DNA of 5,456 nucleotides, taken from the NCBI GenBank assembly GCA_007134725.1, contig SLKF01000105.1, positions 1-5,456 on the forward strand. Direction: 5' to 3'. This stretch comes from Clostridiales bacterium. GTDB taxonomy: Bacteria > Bacillota > Clostridia > Peptostreptococcales > T1SED10-28. Shown one piece after another: positions 1 through 5,188 of the stretch. Both the position numbers and the translations under genes were made by a program. How positions within the stretch are numbered: position 1 is the stretch's first letter; each line of letters opens with the position of its first letter. Below the pieces are notes generated by a model. That model saw only the letters and a program-made list of their open reading frames with translations, did not search any database and was not told the origin of the DNA.

Positions 1-111
1 AATGATCCGATTACCCAGTGTTAAACTCTTTGTTAATACTTTCCCCCCCTTTAATTTTTCTAATCCTTGATCTTTGACCTTGTTTTTATTTCGCTTCAGC
101 GTGTTTTCCAC
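1..111 (-). CDS. N-terminal fragment of an unidentified protein, cut by the left window edge
   Basis: The minus strand is open from a GTG at 111-109 to the window edge, giving 37 codons with no stop. The start was chosen because an excellent ribosome binding site, AAGGAGGG (complement of 120-127), lies 8 bases upstream. The visible protein begins with about 24 Lys/Asn/Glu-rich hydrophilic residues, with no signal peptide or membrane segment. It then becomes more protein-core-like (VLTKSLTLGNRII at residues 25-37). That last stretch loosely resembles the N-terminal strand of old-yellow-enzyme-type NADH:flavin oxidoreductases (pattern L-x-x-L-x-[IL]-G-N), but the fragment is too short to assign and I do not claim a function. 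The gene is divergent from the toroid-protein gene starting at 402. A run of seven C at 43-49 lies within it, so a sequencing error there would shift the frame. Confidence 0.55.
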   Translation of the reverse strand, partial: MENTLKRNKNKVKDQGLEKLKGGKVLTKSLTLGNRII

Positions 112-119
112 TGCACTCT

Positions 120-147
120 CCCTCCTTCCTACGTTTAATACAGTATA
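120..147 (-). promoter_or_regulatory. Ribosome binding site and possible -10 box of the leftward gene
   Basis: On the minus strand AAGGAGGG (127-120) sits 8 bases before the GTG at 111 and decides that start. Further upstream TATACT (147-142) matches the sigma-A -10 consensus at 5 of 6 positions. A -35 at 17-base spacing would be TTATTT (170-165), which is poor. The -10 lies inside a small dyad, ACAG-6 bases-CTGT (141-154). The ribosome binding site is convincing; the promoter is tentative. Confidence 0.4.
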
Positions 148-401
148 CCCTGTGAAAAAGCGGGAAATAACCCTCTAAGGTCTATTCTCATATCAGTCTG
201 AAGGTCATTTTTCAATCCGTCTTAAGATTTAGAAGAGAACTGAAGGAACTAAAGAAGGAGAAATCAAATTAGTGAAGAATATAATAAACAACGATAAGAG
301 CAATAGCATTGGGAATGATTTATGAAACGGCCAATGTTTTAATGAAAATTTAGTACTCGAGATATGATTAATTGAAAATAATACTGATGAGGAGGGATTT
401 T
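148..401. other. Divergent intergenic region, no supported gene
   Basis: No convincing gene is seen between the leftward fragment and the toroid-protein gene. A ribosome-binding-site-like AAGGAG (255-260) precedes a GTG at 272 that opens only 17 codons (stop at 323-325). An ATG at 322 overlapping that stop opens only 6 codons. TATGAT (363-368) resembles a -10 box for the gene at 402, but the sequence at the -35 position is poor. The strong ribosome binding site GAGGAGGG at 389-396 belongs to the downstream gene. Confidence 0.5.
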
Positions 402-1352
402 ATGAAAATGAACCAGAGAAAATTAAAAGAACTGCAAAATTGGATGTTTCGAAATGCAAGACCCTTAGAGTTGGCAAGATGGAGATATATCATGAAATCG
501 GAAAAAAAAGATGGAGTATTAGAATGCTTAAAAGCCTTTCAAAACTCCGATGGAGGCTTTGGTCACGGCATTGAGCCGGATTTTTGGAATCCTGCTTCCA
601 CCCCTATGGCAAGTTGGGCCGGAGCTCAAATTCTCAAGGAAGTCGAGGCGGACCCGGAGGAAGAGATTATTCAAAACCTGGTAGAGTACTTAGTTAATAC
701 CGTGGATCTCAAAACCGGAATGTGGCCATCATCAGTACCGGGCAATAATCATCATCCCCATGCTCCATGGTGGCAGTGGTCTGATAGTATTCAGAAGGAT
801 TGGATGTTTAATCCCGCAGTGGAGCTTTCTGCATATTTAATTCACTGGTCCCGTAAGAGTAGCGAAGCTTGGGAAATAGGATGGAAGTCCATGGAAAAGG
901 CAATCAGTCATTTGATGAAGGCAGAATCGATGGACCGTCATGAATTAAGCAATTTCAAAAATGCAATAGATCTTTTGCAATCCAATGCATGGGAGTTTAA
1001 TCAAAGAACTACCTATCCATTGGAGGTGGTGGGCAAAAAAGTTTGGGAACTCATTGAAGATTGTATGGACCGGAACTATGAAAAATGGGGCAAAGACTAT
1101 CAGCCGTTACCCCTGGATTTTATCGATCATCCTCAACAGATGAAAAATATTCGGTTTTCAGGAATAGAAAATCTTGTGGAAAAGAATTTAACCTTCTATG
1201 CTACTTCTTTGAATGCTCAAGGTGTTTGGGATATCACCTGGAATTGGGAACGGTATCCGGAAGAATTCGCAGTAGCAAAAAGGATCTGGCAGGGAATCCT
1301 AATTGTGAATCGGTGTAAAACTTTTATGATATTTGGTAAAACAACTTTGTAA
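402..1352 (+). CDS. Prenyltransferase/squalene-oxidase-repeat (alpha/alpha-toroid) protein, function unknown
   Basis: The predicted product is 316 residues. Seen: a QNSDGGFGHG motif (residues 47-56) followed by IEPD, typical of the repeats of the terpenoid cyclase/protein prenyltransferase alpha-alpha toroid fold; a second turn with GMWPSS (106-111); a His/Trp-rich patch with HHPHAPWWQW (117-126); and a C-terminal QGVWDITWNW (273-282). There is no signal peptide or membrane helix, so it is probably cytoplasmic. I see no DXDD motif of class II terpene cyclases, so cyclase activity should not be assumed. Proteins of this type and size occur in Bacillus and Clostridium relatives as uncharacterised enzymes or binding proteins. 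The ATG at 402 was chosen over an upstream in-frame TTG (372) because GAGGAGGG (389-396) lies 5 bases before it. It stands alone, with about 260 bases before the next gene. The fold is fairly certain; the substrate and reaction are unknown. Confidence 0.85.
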   Translation: MKMNQRKLKELQNWMFRNARPLELARWRYIMKSEKKDGVLECLKAFQNSDGGFGHGIEPDFWNPASTPMASWAGAQILKEVEADPEEEIIQNLVEYLVNTVDLKTGMWPSSVPGNNHHPHAPWWQWSDSIQKDWMFNPAVELSAYLIHWSRKSSEAWEIGWKSMEKAISHLMKAESMDRHELSNFKNAIDLLQSNAWEFNQRTTYPLEVVGKKVWELIEDCMDRNYEKWGKDYQPLPLDFIDHPQQMKNIRFSGIENLVEKNLTFYATSLNAQGVWDITWNWERYPEEFAVAKRIWQGILIVNRCKTFMIFGKTTL

Positions 1353-1545
1353 GTGAAAAAACAATTTCATCGGGGGTCCTCTTAACCCACCTTGCATCCT
1401 TCCTGATAAACGGATTCAAAGGCAAGAAGTTCCCGAAAGGAGTGACAAGGAAAGTATCAGTTAATTCACTTATTGATGGTACTTATTTTAAAAGACGCTC
1501 AAATAGAAAATTGATAAGTCTACATCATAGCAAATAAAAAGTTCG
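1353..1545. other. Intergenic region downstream of the toroid-protein gene, nothing supported
   Basis: No gene, RNA or strong terminator is visible. One plus-strand frame is free of stops from about 1336 to 1536, but it has no ATG, no placed ribosome binding site and no recognisable protein pattern, so I treat it as chance. TTGATA (1511-1516) and TAAAAA (1535-1540), 18 bases apart, could be a weak promoter for the kinase gene. Confidence 0.4.
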
Positions 1546-1603
1546 AATATCGATATTACAGAAGCTATTGGGGTATAAGTAGATAATTACTAAAATAAAG
1601 GAG
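1546..1603 (+). promoter_or_regulatory. Candidate promoter with overlapping palindromic operator and ribosome binding site for the kinase-thiF unit
   Basis: AATATCGATATT (1546-1557) is a perfect 12-base palindrome. It overlaps TCGATA (1550-1555), a 4 of 6 match to a -35 box. Eighteen bases further on is TATAAG (1574-1579), a 5 of 6 match to a -10 box. Transcription would then begin near 1586, just before the ribosome binding site AAAGGAG (1597-1603), which lies 8 bases before the ATG at 1612. A repressor binding the palindrome would cover the -35 region. The ribosome binding site is clear; the promoter and operator are inference. Confidence 0.3.
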
Positions 1604-1611
1604 TTAAGGCG

Positions 1612-2517
1612 ATGACCATTTATCAGGATATTCTAGGTGCACGGAAATGGAAAAAAGTAGAAGAAGTAAAAAAAGGCTGGTCCTTGGAGAAAAAATTTAA
1701 AATCACCCTGGACTCCGGAGAAACCCAGCTACTCAGAATTGTGGATCGAGAGCAGACCGAACGGAAACAAAGAGAATTTAAACTTCTCAGCGATTTAAAA
1801 CCTTTGAAAATTTGGATGTCAACTCCATTGGAAACCGGAATTTGTAATGATGGAAAGTCTGTTTACACGATTTTTACTTGGCTTGAAGGGCAGGATGCGG
1901 AAATTTTACTGCCTCAATATCCCAAGAAGGAACAATATGCGTTAGGAGTAAAAGCGGGCGAAATACTTAAAAAACTACATTCACATAGTGCTCCTAGAGA
2001 CCAAACTTCCTGGGAGAAACGTTATAATAAAAAAATTGATCTTAAAATCAGGGCCTATGAGGAATGCGGATTAGCTCTGGAAGGAGATCAATATTATTTA
2101 AATTACATTGCTCAACAACGGGATTTATTAAATGATCGACCCCAGAGTTTTCAACACGGAGATTATCATATTGGAAATATGATATTAAACGATAAGAAAG
2201 AATTGGGAATTATCGATTTTAATCGGTTTAATTTTGGGGATCCCTGGGAGGAATTTAATCGGATGACTTATTCCGCTGAGGTAAGCACGGAGTTTGCCAC
2301 AGGGCTGATCAACGGTTACTTTAATGATGCTGTGCCGATGATATTTTTCAAGCTTATGAAATTATATATTGCAGTGAACCAAATTTCAGCCTTGCCCTGG
2401 GCATTGGAATATGGAATAACAGATATTAAAATAATGAAGGACTTATCCCGAAAAACATTGAAATCCTATGAAGATTTTAGTGTGAACATACCGAAATGGT
2501 ACAAATCAGAAGTGTGA
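1612..2517 (+). CDS. Aminoglycoside phosphotransferase-fold kinase (APH/choline-kinase family), substrate unknown
   Basis: The 301-residue product is a soluble ATP-dependent small-molecule kinase of the APH/choline kinase fold. Seen: an N-lobe with a Gly/Ser loop (KKGWSLEKKF, 20-29); the hinge-like segment TIFTWLEGQDA (86-96); the catalytic loop HGDYHIGN (182-189) with D184 as predicted base and N189; and the metal-binding segment IIDFN (200-204) with D202. D184-N189-D202 have exactly the spacing of D190-N195-D208 in APH(3')-IIIa. GDPWEEFNR (209-217) follows, as usual in the family. An Arg (LLRIVD, R42) stands where many kinases have the ATP-binding Lys. The start at 1612 is fixed by AAAGGAG 8 bases upstream. 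The thiF-like gene begins 18 bases after the stop, suggesting co-transcription. The family includes antibiotic-resistance enzymes, but most chromosomal members phosphorylate metabolites, and nothing here supports resistance. Confidence 0.88.
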   Translation: MTIYQDILGARKWKKVEEVKKGWSLEKKFKITLDSGETQLLRIVDREQTERKQREFKLLSDLKPLKIWMSTPLETGICNDGKSVYTIFTWLEGQDAEILLPQYPKKEQYALGVKAGEILKKLHSHSAPRDQTSWEKRYNKKIDLKIRAYEECGLALEGDQYYLNYIAQQRDLLNDRPQSFQHGDYHIGNMILNDKKELGIIDFNRFNFGDPWEEFNRMTYSAEVSTEFATGLINGYFNDAVPMIFFKLMKLYIAVNQISALPWALEYGITDIKIMKDLSRKTLKSYEDFSVNIPKWYKSEV

Positions 2518-2535
2518 AGCTTAGGAGGGAAAACA

Positions 2536-3552
2536 ATGTTTGAACGTTATGAAAAACAGATAAACTATGAAAAAATCGGCCGTAAAGGTCAGGAACAATT
2601 ACAAAAATCAAGGGTTTTAATTGTAGGTTGTGGAGCATTAGGCACAGTGGTGGCAAACAATCTTGTCCGAATGGGAATCGGCCATATCCGTATTGTTGAT
2701 CGGGATTTTGTAGAACTTTCGAATCTTCATCGACAGATTCTATTCGATGAGGAAGATGTGTTGAAAAATATGCCAAAGGCAAAAGCTGCTGAAAACAGAC
2801 TTAGAAAAATCAACAGTGAAATTACGATTGAAGGGTTTGTCAAAGAAGTAAATAGTAGGACCATTGAAGAGTTTATTGATGGAGTTAATTTAATAGTTGA
2901 TTGTACTGATAATTTCAAAACCCGGTTTTTAATCAACGACGTAGCCTTTAAAAATAATCTACCCTGGATCTATGGTGGAGCCTTAGGCTCATCGGGGATG
3001 ATAAAGGTTTTTGTTCCCGATGAAAAAAGCGGATGTCTTCAATGTATGATTCCCAAACCACCCAATAGCGGATCACTTCCCACTTGTGATACAGCCGGGG
3101 TGGTAAATACATTAACCGGTGTTGTGGGCGCTCTGGAAAGTAACGAAGCGTTAAAATACCTCCTGGGTTGTAAGGAAGATATGGAAAAAGATTTGCTTTT
3201 TATGGATTTATGGGATAATACGTTCAAAAAAATTCCTCAGAAAAGAAAAGAAGACTGTCCATGTTGCGTTAAGAAAATCTACGGTTATCTGGAAGATAAG
3301 AAACCGGAAGCCACCTATATTTGCGGGCAAAATAGTATTCAAATCAACCTGGGACAGGAAAATATGAATCTCAAGGAAATCCAAGGCCGATTAGAGAATA
3401 AAAACATTACGACCCGTAGAAATCCTTATCTGTTAAGCTTTAAAGCCGAAGGGGTTGAGATAAAAGTTTTCAAAGATGGCCGGGCCATCCTGAAAAACGC
3501 TAAAAATGAAGAAGTTGCGAAATCCATTTATGCAAAGTATATTGGGTATTGA
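2536..3552 (+). CDS. thiF: ThiF/MoeB/HesA-family E1-like adenylyltransferase
   Basis: This 338-residue protein belongs to the enzymes that adenylate the C-terminal glycine of a ubiquitin-like sulfur carrier (ThiS or MoaD) before sulfur transfer in thiamine or molybdopterin synthesis. Seen: nucleotide-binding GCGALG (31-36); IVDRDFVELSNLHRQ (53-67) with D55, N63, R66 and Q67; PKAKA (80-84); DCTDN (122-126) with the Mg-binding Asp; two zinc-ligand pairs, C167/C170 and C241/C244 (CPCC); and C184 in PTCDTAGV, at the position of the acyl-disulfide cysteine of E. coli ThiF. Beyond about residue 250 there is an extra domain of about 85 residues ending VFKDGRAILKNAKNEE and IYAKYIGY, as in the longer B. 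subtilis-type ThiF. That favours thiF over moeB, but the two cannot be separated without context. The start is set by AGGAGG (2523-2528), 7 bases upstream. No carrier-protein, thiG, thiH or moa gene is in the window. The family is certain; the pathway is not. Confidence 0.9.
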   Translation: MFERYEKQINYEKIGRKGQEQLQKSRVLIVGCGALGTVVANNLVRMGIGHIRIVDRDFVELSNLHRQILFDEEDVLKNMPKAKAAENRLRKINSEITIEGFVKEVNSRTIEEFIDGVNLIVDCTDNFKTRFLINDVAFKNNLPWIYGGALGSSGMIKVFVPDEKSGCLQCMIPKPPNSGSLPTCDTAGVVNTLTGVVGALESNEALKYLLGCKEDMEKDLLFMDLWDNTFKKIPQKRKEDCPCCVKKIYGYLEDKKPEATYICGQNSIQINLGQENMNLKEIQGRLENKNITTRRNPYLLSFKAEGVEIKVFKDGRAILKNAKNEEVAKSIYAKYIGY

Positions 3553-3583
3553 AGGAGCTTGTTTATTTATGCAGGATGTTTAA
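3551..3583 (+). other. Ribosome binding site plus four-codon ORF just after thiF (possible relic of a lost gene)
   Basis: GAAGGAG (3551-3557) overlaps the thiF stop codon and is followed, 11 bases later, by ATG at 3569-3571. Translation from it would give only Met-Gln-Asp-Val before TAA (3581-3583). Ribosome binding sites overlapping a stop codon normally mark a translationally coupled next gene, as at the 5173-5189 junction in this window. The arrangement suggests that a third gene once followed thiF and has been lost, or it is chance. Confidence 0.3.
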
Positions 3584-3586
3584 CCC

Positions 3587-3620
3587 CTTGACACCTGACT
3601 GAATGTCCGGAATTTTTTTT
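3587..3620 (+). terminator. Weak candidate rho-independent terminator after thiF
   Basis: GACA (3590-3593) pairs with TGTC (3604-3607). A mismatch, a U-G pair and C3587-G3610 extend the stem around a 10-base loop. Eight consecutive T (3613-3620) follow two bases after the stem. It lies 35 bases past the thiF stop, a sensible place for the end of the kinase-thiF transcript. The short, imperfect stem makes it weak. The TTGACA inside it (3588-3593) has no -10 box at proper spacing, so the hairpin is the better reading. Confidence 0.33.
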
Positions 3621-3628
3621 ATGCTTTT

Positions 3629-3656
3629 TTTAGAAAAAAGGTTATGATCCTAAAAT
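3629..3656 (+). promoter_or_regulatory. Candidate sigma-A-type promoter in the thiF-DUF1848 gap
   Basis: TTTAGA (3629-3634, 4 of 6 to TTGACA) and TAAAAT (3651-3656, 5 of 6 to TATAAT) are separated by 16 bases. The position fits transcription of the decayed-looking reading region that follows at about 3690-3955. In sequence this AT-rich, such matches arise often by chance. Confidence 0.25.
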
Positions 3657-3690
3657 GTAGTAGCTCTAATCATATTATACAAGGAAATGA

Positions 3691-3955
3691 CGATCAGAAA
3701 ATGATAACTCTTTTGCTCATCAGAGCATCATAAAAATCATTGAAGGTCAGGAGCAAATTACATTGGAAATCAAAAATGATGATGGATGGGAACAAAATTT
3801 CCGAAAGATGTGAAACAGCTTTATTTCCAAGATCATGGAGTGATGAAATACGAGGAACGTTTAGGAGCACTTTTTTATCTCTTCGCAGAAGTTCTAAAAA
3901 ACTCCAAGAGATGGGTTCTATTGATAACATGGTCGAACCCTTAGAGCATAAATAG
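3691..3955 (+). pseudogene. Possible decayed protein gene read across three frames, identity unknown
   Basis: No single frame gives a normal gene, but each frame in turn reads like real protein. Frame A (3691-3813, stop TGA) contains HQSIIKIIEGQEQITLEIKN and DDGWEQNF but has no start codon after the in-frame TGA at 3688. Frame B (ATG 3786 to TAG 3942-3944, 52 codons, no ribosome binding site) contains KQLYFQDHGVMKYEERLG and LFYLFAEVLKNS, a plausible amphipathic helical segment. Frame C ends MGSIDNMVEPLEHK at TAA-rich sequence closing with TAG at 3953-3955. Joining A to B near 3795 and B to C near 3910 would need two frameshifts and would give one chain of about 85 residues. I do not recognise the family. 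A chance series of open frames in AT-rich DNA is a real alternative, as is a short functional frame-B peptide. Confidence 0.3.
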
Positions 3956-4230
3956 GAAGATCAACCTTAACAGGATAAAAATACTACTCACTAAGGTATA
4001 ATGATAATCTTTATGATTTTTTATGTTGATGTACAATAAGAAAGTTGATTAAGCACAATGGATGGTTTTTAAAGATCGAAAGACCGAAAAAACTAAGTAT
4101 TTAGTTTTTCAGGAGATCTCCACTGCTAGAAATAATAAGTATGAAGGATAAAAGCTAATCCTGTGGGTATATAAATACGGGAAAAAAGATGCAATTGTTA
4201 AGGGAAATAAACCCGGAAAGGAATGGTCCT
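3956..4230. other. Intergenic region upstream of the DUF1848 gene, no gene seen
   Basis: No supported coding sequence is seen. TATAAT occurs at about 3997-4002 (after CTAAGG) without a -35 box at usual spacing. TATATAAAT near 4169-4177 is another -10-like element without a partner. The in-frame ATG at 4189 is not taken as a start (see the gene at 4231). An AT-rich hairpin lies at 4088-4109. Confidence 0.4.
4088..4109. repeat. Perfect 9-bp AT-rich inverted repeat (hairpin)
   Basis: AAAAACTAA (4088-4096) is the exact reverse complement of TTAGTTTTT (4101-4109), with a four-base loop GTAT. The flanking A and T tracts give it the outline of a bidirectional terminator. However, only one of the nine pairs is G-C, so it would be a weak one. 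It could equally be an operator or chance. Confidence 0.35.
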
Positions 4231-5175
4231 ATGATTCTCAGTGTAAGCCGGAGGACGGATGTCCCCGCTTTTTATTTCGACTGGTTTGTAAAACGGGTTC
4301 AAAAAGGTTACTTGATGGTAAAAAACCCAATGAACCCCAAACAGATACATAAAGTTCTTATAACCCCGGACACGATCGATGCCATAGTATTTTGGACAAA
4401 AAATCCCAAACCTGCTCTAGAAAAACTTGATTTATTGCAGCAGTACTTATACTACTTTCAATATACATTAAATCCTTATGATGAAAAAATCGAAAAAAAT
4501 GTTCCGCTTCTTGAAGAACGGTTAAAGACCTTTAAACATTTGTCGGATTCTATCGGGACGGATCGTGTGGTCTGGAGGTATGATCCGATTATTTTCACTG
4601 AAAATCTAGGAGTGGACTATCATATTGCAGCTTTTAGCATGCTTGCAGAAATTCTTCGGTATTATACCGATACAGTTATGGTAAGCTTTTTGGATGATTA
4701 TCGCAAAATCCGCAGAAATATGCAAAGTTTAAAAGTCCGGGAACCGAGTTTTCAGGAGGTGGACAGACTAATAAAAGCTTTTGTGAGAATTGCAGAGAAA
4801 AATAACATTACCATTCGAAGCTGTGCAGAAAAAAGAATCTTGACGCACCGGGGCCTTCATCCCGGTAGTTGTATAGATCCGGAGCGTATCGAAGGATTGT
4901 TAAAAAGAAAAATCACCAAACGACGGGATAAGAATCAACGTCCGAATTGTGAATGTATGGAAAGTATCGATGCAGGTAGTTATGATAGCTGTCTTCACCA
5001 TTGTACCTATTGCTATGCTAATTATCGATATGAAGTCATTGAAGAGCAGTATGAAAAACATGATCCGAACTCTCCACTGCTGATTGGTAAAGTTGCAAAG
5101 GGGGATATTATCAGAGAGCGAAAAATTGAAAGCTTGAAAATCAACAATCATCAATTATCCATTTTTGATGATTAA
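4231..5175 (+). CDS. DUF1848 family protein with C-terminal CX3CX2C (radical-SAM-like) cysteine motif
   Basis: The 314-residue protein belongs to an uncharacterised bacterial family (DUF1848). Seen: the N-terminal signature MILSVSRRTDVPAFY (1-15); IVFWTKNP (52-59); VVWRYDPI (113-120); then a cysteine-rich C-terminal third with C198, C214, C240, C242 and the triplet C254-x3-C258-x2-C261 (CLHHCTYCYAN). That triplet has the spacing of the [4Fe-4S]-binding motif of radical SAM enzymes, which normally sits near the N-terminus. The family is known for this C-terminal resemblance, but its reaction is unknown. SPLLIGKVAKGD (281-292) follows. The ATG at 4231 was chosen over the in-frame ATG at 4189 because family members begin at this MI-S-SRRTD motif and AAAGGA (4217-4222) lies 8 bases upstream; the 14 extra residues look unconserved. 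It is probably cytoplasmic. The stop overlaps the ribosome binding site of the next gene, so the two are probably co-transcribed. Confidence 0.9.
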   Translation: MILSVSRRTDVPAFYFDWFVKRVQKGYLMVKNPMNPKQIHKVLITPDTIDAIVFWTKNPKPALEKLDLLQQYLYYFQYTLNPYDEKIEKNVPLLEERLKTFKHLSDSIGTDRVVWRYDPIIFTENLGVDYHIAAFSMLAEILRYYTDTVMVSFLDDYRKIRRNMQSLKVREPSFQEVDRLIKAFVRIAEKNNITIRSCAEKRILTHRGLHPGSCIDPERIEGLLKRKITKRRDKNQRPNCECMESIDAGSYDSCLHHCTYCYANYRYEVIEEQYEKHDPNSPLLIGKVAKGDIIRERKIESLKINNHQLSIFDD

Positions 5176-5188
5176 GGAGGAATAACAA

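Noticed and set aside
272..342. Two tiny ORFs (17 and 6 codons) linked by an ATGA overlap upstream of the toroid-protein gene
   Set aside because: The first has a ribosome-binding-site-like sequence at long spacing (11 bases), but both are too short and featureless to support as genes or as a leader peptide.
1085..1318. 77-codon open frame on the plus strand inside the toroid-protein gene
   Set aside because: It lies wholly within a well-supported gene in another frame, has no placed ribosome binding site and shows no recognisable protein pattern.
1336..1536. Long stop-free plus-strand stretch after the toroid-protein gene
   Set aside because: It has no start codon with a ribosome binding site, and its amino-acid pattern does not look like a real protein.
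1612..2517. Reading the APH-fold kinase as an antibiotic-resistance gene
   Set aside because: Only the general kinase motifs are present. Chromosomal APH-fold proteins in Firmicutes mostly act on metabolites, and no resistance or mobile-element context is visible.
2477..2782. 101-codon open frame on the minus strand across the kinase-thiF junction
   Set aside because: It is antisense to two clear genes, including the ThiF nucleotide-binding region, and its translation is not protein-like.
2727..3227. Two minus-strand open frames (2727-2936 and 3039-3227) within thiF
   Set aside because: Both are shadows of the conserved thiF coding frame.
3588..3625. TTGACA (3588-3593) as a consensus -35 box
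   Set aside because: No -10-like hexamer lies 16-18 bases downstream; the nearest (TATGCT at 3620) is 26 bases away. The hexamer is better explained as one arm of the terminator-like hairpin.
3624..3640. CTTTTTT-TAG-AAAAAAG inverted repeat as a terminator
   Set aside because: The stem is almost all A-T and no T-run follows it. It arises naturally from adjacent T and A tracts.
3694..3930. 78-codon minus-strand open frame in the intergenic gap
   Set aside because: It has no clear ribosome binding site, and the plus-strand frames over the same bases look more protein-like.
4900..5154. 84-codon minus-strand open frame under the DUF1848 C-terminal region
   Set aside because: It is antisense to the conserved cysteine-rich segment and is explained as a shadow of that frame.
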